DNA of 64,000 nucleotides from Lepiota brunneoincarnata. Its lineage: Eukaryota; Basidiomycota; Agaricomycetes; Agaricales; Agaricaceae. Location of the stretch: contig JAEBUN010000051.1 of assembly GCA_023014365.1 (NCBI GenBank), positions 1 to 64,000 on the forward strand, written 5' to 3'. A model generated the notes under the pieces. The model searched no databases. It worked only from the letters and a program-made list of their open reading frames with translations, and was not told where the DNA came from. This document shows, one piece after another, positions 1-11,317 of this stretch. Within the stretch, counting starts at the first letter, position 1. Each line of letters opens with the position of its first letter. The translations under genes and the position numbers were made by a program.

Positions 1-1178
1 TTCCAGATCCATCTGGGGAAGAAATGATCCAATCAAGCCAGATCTCAGGCCAGGTGAACAAGAGATAATTGCTGAATTTCAAGATGAAAGCTGTTGTCAA
101 GCAAACAATCACACTTCAACAGCCTGGTATGGTTAATCTCTGATTTACTCATTAATTTGATTAATGATAAATAACCTAAGGCTCCCTGAGGGAAAACAGC
201 CACTATGGAAGAAAGGCCAGGGTCACTTGATCCATATCTCTGATTTTGTGGAGCAAGTGAATGGACGTCTTGTTGTTTACGATGAAAATGGCTCCATCAA
301 GAAAACAGCTTGCAAAATTATCCATCCAGGATTGGGTGGTGATCCATATTGGGATTGCCAACAATTAATTGTACAGGTGATGGAAGCTATCACAATTTTT
401 GAAGAAGCCCACCCTGGATGCCAAGCTTTATTTATTTTTGATCAGTCATCTGCTCATGCATCCCTTGCACCTGATGCACTTAAAGCTTTTGAGATGAACA
501 AGACTAATGGTGGAAAACAATGTTTCCAGAAAGATACAATAATCCCTGACTCAAATCCTGATCCCCACTCCCGAGGCTTGCCCCAGAGGATGACTACCAA
601 AAATGGCAAACAGAAGGGCCTCCAACAAACCCTCCAAGAATGAGGTTTTGATGTCTCACATATTAAAAGGGCAAAGTGCAGTCCAGTTTGTCCCTGGGAG
701 AACAATGATTGTTGTATGGCCCACCTCCTCAGTGAGCAAGAAGACTTCATTAATCAAGAATCAATGCTCAAGAAGGTCATTCAAGATGCTGGTCATGAAT
801 GCATTTTCATCCTGAAGTTTCATTGTGAACTTAATCCAATAGAAATGGTACTTACTCTTGCTTCTCACCTTTTTGATTCTCAGTGACTTATTCTTATTTT
901 CACAGTATTGGGGATGGGTGAAATTCTGCTACAGACAGGTCCCAAAAACATCCTTTCAAGAGGCAAAAAATGCAGCTGTCACGGCCTTGGATGCTTGTCT
1001 GACAGATGTCATCTGCTGGTTTATTAACTGTTCCTGGTGCTTTATGAGTGCTTACCAGATTGGCTTGACAGGCAAGGCAGCTGCTTGGGCTGTTCGTAAG
1101 CAGAAGGGCCATCAGGCAATCTCACAGGGTGCAATGATGCATCTCAAGGCTATCCTGAACCAGAATAACGGTACCTAG
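1..1178 (+). pseudogene. DDE transposase (IS630/Tc1-like signature), 5' truncated by window, one stop
   Basis: Three exons read as one protein. Exon 1 (to 126) contains FQDESC, exon 2 (181-847) contains FDQSSAHA, and its end carries NPIEM. Together these give the D, D and E expected of a DDE transposase, with the final glutamate in the NPxE context typical of IS630/Tc1-like enzymes. Introns 127-180 and 848-905 have GT-AG borders; the first splits a Trp codon, and splicing the second gives NPIEMYWGW. One in-frame TGA (641-643) interrupts exon 2, most simply a CGA-to-TGA change. The 3' exon ends at 1176-1178. The enzyme would cut and paste its element in the nucleus. The start lies left of the window and no terminal repeats were found, so element borders are unknown. 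The family is inferred from motifs only. Confidence 0.75.
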
Positions 1179-1462
1179 GGCTGTCATGTTTGAAATTTTT
1201 TCCAAAAAATAATGGCCAGAACCAAAAAAGCATGCAAAAATTATTGGACATGTGTTTTTGGGCTCCCTTACTCAATCTGAGCTCAGTGCTGAAGTTTAGA
1301 AAAGATTCAACAAGCACTTATAGAGATATTAAATTGGTGGACTTTGAGTGTCCTCAACTGTATCTCAGCCTCATGTGTCCCTTCTTCCCTATCCCTGGGT
1401 GGTGCTGTTGGTGGATTGAGTAAATATACAGCTTGGACATGAAACAGTTGGGCCTTGCATTG
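1179..1462. other. no gene seen between transposase and hAT-like element
   Basis: Short AT-rich stretch with no convincing coding signal. It may include the unrecognised 3' end of the transposase element. Confidence 0.4.
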
Positions 1463-1470
1463 GAACGCAC

Positions 1471-1494
1471 TAGGGGTGCCAAAGTTCAGTTCAG
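1471..1494 (+). repeat. left terminal inverted repeat of hAT-like element
   Basis: 24 bp, the perfect reverse complement of 3986-4009. It begins TAGGGGTGCCAAAG. Confidence 0.9.
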
Positions 1495-1559
1495 TTCAGT
1501 TCAGCACCCCCTCAGCCTGAACCTGAACCTGAACCTGAACCTGAACTGAACCTCCTGAA
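1495..1559 (+). repeat. left subterminal GTTCAG / CCTGAA array
   Basis: Tandem TTCAG units followed by at least four CCTGAA units. Similar units recur at about 2262-2311 and 3915-3990. Likely transposase-binding repeats; the nested LTR inserted into this array. Confidence 0.75.
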
Positions 1560-2257
1560 TGTTATGAACAGTCCAGACCGGGAGGAACAAGAACTACTGT
1601 TCGACTTCACAAGATGGGTACAGGAGACTACAGACCAATTACAGGCACAAGAATACGAAGACGAGGAAGGGGAATATTACACTGCCATGCAGGACCTGGC
1701 GAGAGAAGCAGGAATGGAGATAACCTTGGAGGATATATTGGAATACCCCGAGGACGAAGAAGATAACCATGGACCAACCGATCCAACCTCCGATACGGAT
1801 GAAAGCACTGAGAGAATGGAGAGCGAGAACGGAGAGGACTCCATGGAGATACAATCGGGAGAAGGAGATTATGAGTCAGAGGAAAGCGATGGAACATCGC
1901 ACAGCAGTAGCGGGAGTACTGACTCATTGTAATATAAATAACGCTAGGATGCCATCAGCCAGGATGTGCATCATGGTCAGGACTGCGCACGACCAGTAGA
2001 ACAGCCAAGTAACCTATAACGAGTATATAGCACCTCATAGGTATATAAGGCCTGTACAAGTAGAGATTAAAGCCTCAAGCTTTAATCTTGTTAACAGCGG
2101 TCGTTTACCTCTCTGTCTTAACTTGGCGTCTTCCCTCGTTATCTCATTGAGCGCGATCCACTAAGCTCTATAAGGCCAACCGTCTCGGACACCTTGTAGA
2201 GTGATTGAAGGCTGTCTCCAGTTATCCTCGGATACAGAAGGAGCACGGATCATAACA
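1560..2257 (+). mobile_element. solo LTR, family A, copy 1
   Basis: 698 bp starting TGTTATGA and ending TCATAACA, flanked by the exact 5-bp duplication CTGAA (1555-1559 and 2258-2262). A TATA-like GTATATAAGG lies at about 2041-2050, marking U3/R. Two further copies (16379-17076 and 18666-19375) share the ends and also have perfect 5-bp duplications. No internal retroelement sequence is attached, so this is a solo LTR left by recombination. The U3 carries an open frame (1564-1932). Confidence 0.9.
1564..1932 (+). CDS. acidic 122-aa ORF inside the U3 of family A LTR
   Basis: The ATG is bases 5-7 of the LTR and the ORF ends upstream of the TATA-like box, so it lies wholly in U3. The protein is strongly acidic, with many Glu, Asp and Ser residues and a Ser-rich tail (STDSL end). 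It has no recognised domain. The same ORF is open in the other two LTR copies (122 and 125 aa), with in-frame length change only. Because U3 is transcribed near the 3' end of the full element, it may be the 3'-terminal gene of the parent retrotransposon, overlapping its 3' LTR. Function unknown; it could also be an old reading frame not yet closed. Confidence 0.5.
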   Translation: MNSPDREEQELLFDFTRWVQETTDQLQAQEYEDEEGEYYTAMQDLAREAGMEITLEDILEYPEDEEDNHGPTDPTSDTDESTERMESENGEDSMEIQSGEGDYESEESDGTSHSSSGSTDSL

Positions 2258-2262
2258 CTGAA

Positions 2263-3985
2263 CTCAGTTCAGAAGGTTCAGTTCAGGGTTCGAACAGGTT
2301 CAAACTTGAACTTTTTGTACTATGTTATAAAAAGTGTTTATATTGGCAATAAACTAATCAAAGTTCCATTCCTTGAGCTCCCATTCCTTTGCTTCTGCTC
2401 CTCCATCTAGAAGTCCAGTTTTGTAACCATCTTTTCCATACACATATATTAGCCCCTCCAAAAAAAGAAAAAAACAGGTACAAATAACCAAAGAAGGGTA
2501 GGAAGGGTGAATAAGAGTAAAATGTTAGAATATGAGTGATCATTAGCCTCAGAAACTCATATATGCAAGAACTGATGTATTCTATACCTGTTAGAGGACA
2601 AGTAATTGTTCTACAGACAACATAAGTAATAGTCATGAGAGGAAAGTGATAAAGACTACTCACAGCCTCAGAAACTTGTATGTGTGACTCTGTGAGAATT
2701 GAGACTGTTAAATAAAGTGACAGATCAATTATTAGTTAGTAACAAATTATAATATATAAGTAATTGGTTGTTATGTACACCCATCCCTTGGAGATGTCAA
2801 TTAGTGGACACTGAGTCTCATACCTCGTGTCCATTTTGACAGGATGGGACCTTAGACTAGCCAAATCCTATTATGTGAAGGGGAGTTACATATGAAGAAC
2901 CTTTACACTTGACCGAATTAGTGGGCTTATCAAATCACACTATTATTAACAATGTGTGAATACATCAGTGATTGTTGATCAACTTGAGCTAGTGACTAGT
3001 GATCAGTGTGTCACTGATACTATTGACTCTACTCAGTTCAACAGAGACTGCAGGGGATTCTTGCTATGGTATTTAAAGTAAAGCCAGAACAATAGAATGA
3101 GTAGATAACTATCCTGGCATGCTGGCTACCTTTTACATAGAGGATGAGAGAAATAAAATGCTCAGGAGCCAAACCACAGGGAGGTGGATGATCATAGGGA
3201 CAAGCAGTCAATGCTTGGACCCCCTGTGCACCATGACACTCACAATTGGTTTTTATTTCCAACATAAAAAAGATAAGCCCAAGCATGTTGAAGCAAGGCA
3301 GTGGGCCCAGAAGCCCTGCAAGGAGGGAAAGTGATGAGACAACAAAGATCCTCAATTTGCAAGACAACCGCCAAGCGCAACCGGACGTGAGTGAGATTGT
3401 TGGAAAGGCACGGGGAGACCTTCCAGATGTAAGTTACTGTATCCCGAGGCGTTGAGAAATGGCCCCAGAACAAAGACATCTGCGTGGGGATGGTGATCAG
3501 CAAGGAAAATGTGTTTTAGCTCACTGAAAGAGTGTTTCCCAGGATGTGCAATATGGCGTTGGAAAGCCCTTAACGATGTGCATCAAACAGTGGTAGTGAT
3601 AAAAGGAATGGTGCAGTGTGAGATTATGAAATGAGAAATGAATCTAGGCAATGTTGACGGCGATGATGAGGGAAGGGGTGGGTCAATTGGGGCATAAAGT
3701 GGTGCGTTCAAGAGGTGTCAGCAGGGGCTATCGAACAGCAAAAACCGCTTGCTGATCCCTGCAGTCATCCCCAAGATATACATCAATCTTCCCATTTCTA
3801 CTGGGAAAATTGTTGTAAATTGTTGTATTTACTGCGAGGCTCTAACTTATCGGTTCAAACATGATCAGGCCCATCATTTTGAGCCTGAACCATGAACCAA
3901 ACCAACAGGCCAGGGGCTGAACCTGAACCTGAACTGGACTGAACTTTTAGGTTCAGTTCAGGAGGTTCAGGTTCAAACCGAAGTT
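2263..3985. other. interior of hAT-like element, non-coding
   Basis: AT-rich sequence with only short random-looking open frames; no transposase motif was seen on either strand. About 3910-3985 holds the right subterminal CCTGAA/GTTCAG repeats. Confidence 0.6.
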
Positions 3986-4009
3986 CTGAACTGAACTTTG
4001 GCACCCCTA
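3986..4009 (-). repeat. right terminal inverted repeat of hAT-like element
   Basis: Perfect reverse complement of 1471-1494; followed by target duplication copy 4010-4017. Confidence 0.9.
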
Positions 4010-4018
4010 GAACGCACC

Positions 4019-5141
4019 ATGTCTCCTGCCCACAAGCTCCTCAAGGTGCGCAATAGGGAAACCAATCAGCAACACTCCATCACCTACAAAGAGTGTTAGG
4101 GGAAGTAAGAGCGCCGGAACCAATTTGATATTCAGGTGGCGATTACAATTGCCACCCACGCTACATATATACATAGCGGTCTGCGCACAGACCAGGTAAC
4201 CAAACACTACAGTAGCTACCAGAAATAACACACACAAACAATATACAAACAACTATAGATGATAAGGTTGTCCGCGGATCGGGCTTGGGGATGGGGGTGG
4301 CCGAAGGCCAAGACTGGGCTTGGACATCAGGCATCGGCTAAGAAGGCCAAGCCCGGACATCCAACTACAAGTCCCTAGACGTACCTTGCGTAAGGGGGGG
4401 GGCATGACACGGAATGTGATGCCCGTCCCCTTACAAAGAGGATTTGACCACTCCAACCACTTCGCATTCTTCTCAAACATCCCCAGACCTCCACCGTCTC
4501 GCCATCTTCATTGTTCTTGAGGCTGCATATATTGCATTAACATTTTATTGCCTCTGGTCCCCCCATCGGCTGCCAATCGCAAATTACAGTACCACACTTG
4601 TCAAGGGTGGAGTCATTGCCATTTTCACACTGTGGCATACAATTGCTGTGACGTCTGTTGCAGGGATTTGCATGAATACCTTCAGCAGAGAATGGGCTGC
4701 ATGCCAACCCCCAACCGATGTCATGTCAACTGTGACTGCAAGTCTCCTGGATCGCGCATCATATTTCTTCACCACAAGAGCCACCAAAACATATAGAATG
4801 GCACTTGCTGCCTTTGTGATCCTTCTCGCCATAGGGACAACAGGGCGGTCCGCTATCACTGCTTCCTTTGGGGCCAATTTTCTGACTACCATCTCCATCG
4901 CTGTCATCAACTCAAAGAATACTACTCTCGGAGTTGATGATAACTATTTCAATTACCCTTCAATTCAAACGGCCCAAGTTGTACAACTGGAGAAGGTTGG
5001 GGGCTTGCTTGTGGGCTATGCGCCAGAGCCCAACTGGGTCATTCCTCTTCTGGCTGCCAACCAGAACCTCTCATCTCGCATTTCTTATGAGACAGACCTT
5101 GTACATTTCCAATACTCATGTGAATGGAGAGTGCCTGATAG
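4019..5141 (+). pseudogene. multi-pass membrane protein family, copy 1, 5' part (broken by two LTR insertions)
   Basis: The ATG at 4019 opens a frame starting MSPAHKLLKVRN that runs to codon 25 (4093), where a solo LTR is inserted. With the LTR and one target copy removed, the frame continues at 4441 with no change. It encodes hydrophobic segments (around IFIVLEAAYIALTFYCLW and a second near VIAIFTLWH), the family motif FSREWAACQP and a third segment (AAFVILLAIGTTG). At 5141 the Copia-1 element interrupts codon GAT-AGG and the gene resumes at 20138. Copies 2-4 of the same family lie at 21118, 42241 and 62271. The family is basidiomycete-like and of unknown function, probably at a membrane with a large extracellular loop rich in N-glycosylation sites. 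Copy 1 cannot make a full protein. Confidence 0.8.
4094..4435 (-). mobile_element. solo LTR of the KH-element family
   Basis: 342 bp starting TGTTAGGGG and ending CCCCTTACA on the plus strand, flanked by exact AAGAG duplications (4089-4093 and 4436-4440). It aligns in reverse orientation with the LTRs at 39064-39374 and 40656-40966, including the TATA region and the GCGCACAGAC stretch, but is more diverged and longer. It shows that the KH element moved in this genome before and inserted into a coding exon. Confidence 0.88.
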
Positions 5142-5494
5142 TGTTGAAGCAGTGAGGCATAAGCGAAGTGGCACTGGACACTCACATTGTAGCTTGAGAG
5201 AGTTGCTGAGAGAAGATAAAAGTGAGTTGTAGAGCAAGTAGATTGTTCTAAGGTAATACAAGAAATGTAGAGCTGTATTTATACTTGTAAGAGTCCACAG
5301 CGTGTACTATTCATGTAGAGACAAAAGGAGTCATATGTATGCATAGTGAATCATAGAGGTCAACACAGTCAGGATGAGCGAATAGCATTTCAAGCTCAAG
5401 ACTACGTATGACTAGGCATATGTCATAGATGTAAAGGTGCAAGCACAAGATGGCATCAGTGACCAGAAAAGGAAAATATATATTATTTTCAACA
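5142..5494 (-). repeat. 3' LTR of Copia-1 (family B)
   Basis: 353 bp, TGTTGAAG to TTCAACA. A TATAAATA box is readable on the minus strand at about 5274-5281. By eye only about 4 CpG sites remain, against 16 in the copy at 31453-31805. Confidence 0.92.
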
Positions 5495-5503
5495 TTCCCC
5501 CTT
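5495..5503 (-). other. polypurine tract of Copia-1
   Basis: Minus-strand AAGGGGGAA directly next to the 3' LTR; the plus-strand DNA primer site expected at this position. Confidence 0.75.
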
Positions 5504-7700
5504 GCTCAGACATTGGGAAGAGGAATTAAGAGGTAGAGTTCATAAACTCAATACCTAACAAAGGACAGAAACATTCAAACTTCATTTGACCTAGGTTTTT
5601 CATCAAAAGATCAGCAGGATTTTCATTCCCATCAATCTGAGATACCACAATCATTCTATTTTCAATGCATTCCCAAATGTAATGATATTGGATATCAATA
5701 TGCTTTGATCATCTTTCCATGGCAGGATTAACACTCAAGAAGATAGATCCCATGTTATCACCATTCAGGGGTATTGTTACCCGGGTTAGGGGTTCGCTCT
5801 TGAGTAGCACAGGGTTCGACACAGGATGTCTATACAGACTTGGTCCTGTCCTACTGAGTGTGACTTAGAGACAACAGAGCACTATAGTCCAGCTGGTTTA
5901 AGGGCAAAGAAATATATGTAGGAGGCAAGAACTGTATAACACTAAGATAAGGATACAAGGTATTGTACTGTATCCTTATATACTTCTAAGTGTGGCTATA
6001 CTCCTACTATAATAGTCCGGACCAAGGTAACTATGAGTCAGAGATAAGAGACATGAGGCATGTGGTAAGAATCGTCCTTCTGATGTACCCTACTGATAGT
6101 TTCATAGTGACATGGGAAATGTAGCTAAAAATAATTGTCCCTCTGATGGAATTCTGATAACAGGTATAGTGGGAAGTTCAAACATAAGCTCACTTAATAA
6201 GGAGCATATCCACATCAGTTGACAGCTACAATCAGAGAGAGCCATATATTCTGCTTCAGTGGAAGATAGTGTGATCGTTTTTTATTTACAGCTAAGCTAG
6301 GAAATGGTGCCAGAAGCAATGTTGACAAAATTCCTGGTTACAGATCGTTGCTTAATTGGATCTGATGCCCAATCTGAATTGGAATAACTGATAATTCCTT
6401 CACCCTTCTTTCCGTCATAGACAATTTGATAGTTGGGTGTGCTGAGCAGATAGTGACAAATATATAGTGCTTTATCATAATGCTCTTGCTTAGGATTTGC
6501 AGAAAATTGTGCCAGATTGGTGATGGCATATGCAATATCAGGTCACATGCCAATCATCAAGTACATCGAAGAACCAATGATCTGTTGGTACTTTGTACAG
6601 AGATCTGGATTGACTTCTCCATCATTTGTGGAAGGTCAGTAACCAGTAGGAAGGGGAGTGGGAGCAGGTTGAGCAGTGACTCCAAAATGCTCTAAGACCT
6701 TTTTCAAGTAACTCTGTTGGTCAAGGTATATCTTTCAATTTTTCCTATCATGCACAATGCGCATACCAAGGAATTCTTTGGCTTCACCAAGATCCCAGCA
6801 ATCCCAGTGCTCCATAAATTCTCCTTTCTTCTGTTTTAGAAGGGCAGAATTATTTCCCATGAAAAGCACATCATCGATATAGACAATGGCAATTACTATA
6901 TCACTGGTCTTTTTATCTTGATAAATATATATGCCAGCATCAGATTTACATCACTTAAAGCCAAGCATTTGCATAGATTCAGACATCTTGTGCCACCAGG
7001 CTAAGCCGGCTTGCTTAAGGCCATATAATGCACAGTCATAACCTCCATACCAAATTCTCTTTGCTGGGGATGCGAAATCCTTCCGGTTGTTCCATGTAGA
7101 TTTCTTCATCCAGTTTGCTGTTTAGAAAGGCAGTTTTAACATCTAACTGCTTCAATGTTCCAGTTTTCAAGCGCTGCCAATGCAAGAAGTATTCTGGTGG
7201 ACTTGTAGCAGACTACTGGAGAGAATAACTCATCAAAATCAATACCTTCGATCTGAGAGAAACCCTTTGCCACTCAGTGAGTACGTTTATGGCCATCAGA
7301 TTTTTCAGCAAAAACCCAATGGTTTTTGATAGCCTTTCAACCTTTCAGGAGTGGCATCAAATCATATACTTTATGCTTCTTTAAAGCTTCTAATTCCTCA
7401 AGGCATGCCTTTAACCATTCATTGTGTGATGCTTTTGAAAGCTTCATTAAATCATGGAAATTGGTGGGTATACCTTCTTGTTTTGCAGTACATTGTGCTA
7501 ACAAGTACTCTATGAAATCTACTCCTTGTTCTCTGCAAAACCAGTTGAACTTCTGGTTCCCCCTGAACCAGATATCCTGGTCCCCAAGGGAAATCAGGAG
7601 GAGCACACCACATGCAGTTCACAAATGCATTTGATTTCCTCCAGATCATGCAATTGACCTGGATGTCCATGGGTAGGATTCCAGTGTGGACTGATCCTTG
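5504..7700 (-). pseudogene. Copia-1 reverse transcriptase and RNase H
   Basis: Minus-strand reading gives the Copia RT start (near 7440, NEWLKACLEELEALKKHKVY), a GFSQ-type block, ALYGLKQAG, and the catalytic YIDDVLFMG at about 6880. RNase H follows with STEAEYMALS near 6250 and SKHIDIQYH near 5700. At least six in-frame stops interrupt it, so it is dead. The solo LTR 5775-6162 sits in the RNase H part; removing it and one GGTAT copy rejoins the frame (ELPTIPLNGDN). It would copy element RNA into DNA in cytoplasmic particles. Confidence 0.85.
5775..6162. mobile_element. solo LTR, unrelated family, inside Copia-1 RNase H
   Basis: 388 bp starting TGTTAC and ending GATAACA, with exact GGTAT duplications (5770-5774 and 6163-6167). 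No similarity was seen to the other LTR families in the window. Orientation is not certain. Confidence 0.85.
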
Positions 7701-9500
7701 GCTATATCATCCTTGGCTTTCCTCTTTCATCCTTGGGACAAATCACTTCTCTTCGTAATCTGGTTGCTGGACAGGTTTAGGAATCCTAGCAGAGCATCTC
7801 GGTTTGGGAGGAGGAGGTGGAGCTGGAGGAGATGGAGACCAAGAAGGTACACTAGGTGCTTCTGGGGTCATAGCTCCAGGAGTGTCTGGGGGTGATGGCA
7901 AATTGTTAGGAATCGTCAGTGTTAGGAGGATTATTATTAGAAGGAGGAACTGATGGTGGAGATGGAGGTCCACCTTGTGGTAAATCTGGAATGGGAGATT
8001 GGTCAAAATTGGGAAGAGGAGGACTTAACTCAACTTGTTTCTTTCATGAGGACTCTTGGCACTTGGGAAATAGTCCTTCATCAAACTGGGCAGTAGGAGA
8101 AACATAGATAACATTGCCTTGGTTGAATCTAATAAACCGATAGGCTTTTGTTGCATATTCATATCCCACAAAGAGCATAAGCTCAGATCTAGGTGCCAGT
8201 TTGTTGTTGCACATTGTGGTAGAAGTACGTATGCTTCACAGCCAAATACTCTAAGGTAAGAAATATCTGGTTTCTTACCAATTGCCATTTCAATCAGGGT
8301 TTTCCATTTGAGACGAGACATGGGAGTTCGGTTATAAACATGTACTGCTGTATCCAATGCAAACTCCCAATAGGAAGGAGGAAGACAAGCCTCAAGTTGC
8401 ATGGCACATGTTTTGTCCATTAATGTTCTATTTAAATGTTCCGCTTGACCATTCTGTTGATGCACGTTGGGTGCACTAGTCTCGTGTGTAATTCCATGTT
8501 GTTTTAGGAAACCCAGGAATTCTGATGACATATATTCTCCTCCACAATCACTGTGCAAGCATGTGATTTGCTTCTTGAATTGTAACTCAACATTTGCTTT
8601 GAAGTCACAGAATGCATGGAAGGCATCGGACTTAGCTTTGAGGAGTACTATCCAAGTGTGGGAAGAGAAGTCATCTAAGAATGTTATCACCCATTTATAT
8701 TTATGGTATGAGAGCACTGGAAGTTCAAGAAGATCCATATGGATCAATTCTAGGAACAATGAAGCTTGTTTATGGGATTCTGTAAATGTTTTCTGATGCT
8801 GCTTTCCCAAAGCACAACCAGGACACATGGAATCCTTTCAGATATCCAAATGGAGAACATCCCTGAGTATTTTTGGTCATATGTCTGAGTACTTCTTCCA
8901 AAGCATGACTGAGTTGACTGATGCCAGGTCTCTGCAGAAGGACCCTTTAGGGAGGACATACTCTCATGAAGAATGCATTGTCCTTCTACCCAAAAGATAG
9001 TAGGGTGCAGGAATGAGGGACGAGCCTACAACACCTCTTTTCCTTGCATATCATGGAAGGTTATCTGATCCGCATTTCCTTCTACTTTCCATCCTGTATG
9101 GAGCAGGGTTCCCACAGAAAGTAGTCTCATTGTAAGTCCAGGACAATAATAAACAGGAGTCAAGCGCGTAATTGCAACTTCTGATTTGTCACCATGCTGG
9201 ATCTGATGATGCAAGAGGATGGAACCTATTCCCTTGATTATCAATGGGGCATCTTTGTTGGCGGTACTAACCAGTCCGAAAATTGCCTTCTTTGAGATCA
9301 TCAAAGTCCTCTAGACTCCCTGTAAAATGATGGGAGGTGCCTGAATCTAAGATCCATTCAGTGCTATTGGGCTCAAGCACTTTCTTCTTTCCCTTACATT
9401 TTGTGCACTTAGATATATCACATGACATGCCACATATATTTTTAGTAAAAGGCATACAAGAACAGGTAGTTACTATAGTCCAAAGCACCTACATGGGTGC
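7701..9500 (-). pseudogene. Copia-1 protease and integrase
   Basis: In minus sense from the right: protease core WILDSGTSHHF (near 9340), the GAG-pre-integrase zinc region with CPGCALGKQHQ (near 8810), and an integrase core with HMDLLE, HSDCGGEY and QNGQAEHLNRT supplying D, D and E, followed by LRVFGCEAYV (near 8260). A proline-rich linker with PRCSARIPKP (about 7760) leads to the RT. Frames are shifted between the parts. The integrase would insert element DNA into the genome. Confidence 0.85.
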
Positions 9501-9543
9501 TGGCATATTGGGTGGAGGAGTTCCCCAAAGTGTAGGGTCCTCC

Positions 9544-10882
9544 TCATCGAACTTGGGACTGTAAGTTGTTGTCAGTGAGATTCATCTGCGAGAATTGATC
9601 TATGCACATGTATACATCATTGTCCTCTTCCATTCCAGATATATCTTCTTCATTATCATCCTCAAACATTTTCTCAACAGGTGGTAACGGTGTTTTCTCC
9701 CTTCTACTTGGAGTTAACTCCACGAGTTGTCCTGCCTCTTTCATCCTCATGTTGTAAGATGTGCAGGCTCAGGCCTTTGCAGATTTGAAAGGTCCCTTAG
9801 AGGAACCGGCAATGGGGGACAATGGTTTGGAATGGGAAGAGGTTGCAGGATTTCCCACATGACCAGAAGGAACAGGCCAATTATCGAAAGGAGCATGATC
9901 AGGACCAGTATGGTGCCTTGCATCGCAGATGTTTTTTACAAGGGTATGAGTAGATGGGGGGGAGGAAGGAAGGTTGGCAATTGTTGGTGAACATATAGCA
10001 AATTGTCCTGTAGCTGCTGGCAGGGTGCTTTCAGGAACCATCGCTTTGGAAGCTTTCTTTCCTTTTCCACCATGGCATCCATGCTTCTTCTTTAGTTCTT
10101 TGCTGGAGGAGTTTCCAGGGTTCCCCTGTTGCTGCTGCTGCTGCTTTTGCTGCCTTTGGGGTGCATTTTGCTGCTGCAGCTGCTGCTGGCGTTGCTGCTG
10201 CCACTGGGGTTTACCACCTTGCTGGTGGACTCCTGAATTGCAGGCTGCATTAGCGGTGGCAGCACCATTGCACCTATTCCATTCATTTGTTATTTGGGTG
10301 CATACGTTATCGAAGGTGATGTGTGCTAGATCCGTAGTCAACAGAATGATCCCCTGCAGATTGTCCCATGGAATACCATTGATCAGTGTCATCGCCTATA
10401 GGAGCACTGGCACCTCTACATTTGCAGCATGCAATTGGTGGAACTTAGTAGCAAGATTTGAGATCTCGACACTTGGATCGGTAGTTCTGGACAACCAGAA
10501 GTTGAGGGTACTCTGGAATATGGCAAACGTAGCCAAAGGGCCAGTTATACCATAGAGTGCTTTGAGGTGTGTCCACAACTTGGCAGCAGTGTCTTTACCA
10601 TCCTCAAGCAAAGCATCAGAGAGACAGATCATAATGGCACCATGGGCCTGCATATCACGTGTTTCCCACACAGTGATTTCATCTTGGTTCATTATGGTAA
10701 CTGCGCCATCTGCAGCAGTGATGGTCTTTTGCATAGGGTGGAAAGACCTTCCATTTATGACATCCCAAAGCCCAACACACTTGAAAGCAGCAGTCATGCA
10801 CTTAACCCAGGTGGAATAATTTCCAGCACTGGTAAGAATGGGGATGGAAGTGAAGATTGATCCATTAGAGCTAGTAGAAGAC
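9544..10882 (-). pseudogene. Copia-1 gag
   Basis: Probable start at 10882 (MSSTSSNGS). The N-terminal half is a Copia gag/UBN2-like domain (GNYSTWVKCMTAAF, then LWTHLKALYG). One in-frame TAG at 10396-10398 divides it from a C-terminal half with a glutamine-rich stretch (about 10115-10230, poly-Q coded by CAG/CAA) and a charged tail. A second stop lies near 9769. Gag forms the particle that packages element RNA. The gap 10883-10984 is the element's own leader. Confidence 0.8.
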
Positions 10883-10984
10883 ATAGTTCTAAATATAAAA
10901 CTTGTTAGCGAACATGCAGCTAGTAAAGCACAAACAATGCAGAAATGAGCCTGCAATTGTCTGTAGTGATGAGGGAAAGGACAT

Positions 10985-11305
10985 CGTTATGCTTGTTAGG
11001 TTGGTTAATGCGAGCAAGTCTAAGGTGATGCCAAAGAGCAGGAACAAATACGATGTATAATAAGACAAAGCTAGGGATTACAAGTAATACCTAAGTCTAT
11101 ATATACTACTGGGGCAACTGACATGTGATAAAAGAAGGAAATCACATGCAAACAGGCTGAGAATCACAAGCCAAAGGAGAACTAACTATAGCTGGGCAGT
11201 GGCATGTGATAACTAAATATATACAGGGTGCTGACAGCAGGGTGGTGACATGTGATACATAAGCAAAAATAAATAGGCAGGTGCATCAGTGGGAAAATGG
11301 TAACA
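10985..11305 (-). repeat. 3' LTR of the Gypsy chromovirus
   Basis: 321 bp; lacks a block of about 39 bp (after TGTTAGG) that is present in the 5' LTR. The minus-strand polypurine tract AGAAGGGGGTAA adjoins it at 11306-11317. Confidence 0.88.
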
Positions 11306-11317
11306 TTACCCCCTTCT

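Larger units (their letters stand above)
1471..4009. mobile_element. non-autonomous hAT-like DNA element with nested solo LTR
   Basis: The element is bounded by 24-bp perfect inverted repeats starting TAGGGGTGCC and flanked by an exact 8-bp target duplication GAACGCAC (1463-1470 and 4010-4017). An 8-bp duplication with this terminal pattern is characteristic of the hAT superfamily. Both ends carry arrays of GTTCA/CCTGAA units, as expected of hAT subterminal transposase-binding regions. No transposase is encoded, so it depends on an enzyme elsewhere. Without the nested LTR (1560-2257 plus 5 bp) it would be about 1.84 kb. Its right duplication ends two bases before the start codon of the membrane gene at 4019, so it has replaced or displaced that gene's promoter. 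Confidence 0.85.

Noticed and set aside
1628..1927. 99-codon minus-strand ORF within family A LTR
   Set aside because: Antisense of the acidic U3 ORF; an open antisense frame is expected from its codon content, and it carries no signal of its own.
10110..10240. CTG/TGC-rich stretch looking like a microsatellite
   Set aside because: On the minus strand it codes the poly-glutamine part of Copia-1 gag.
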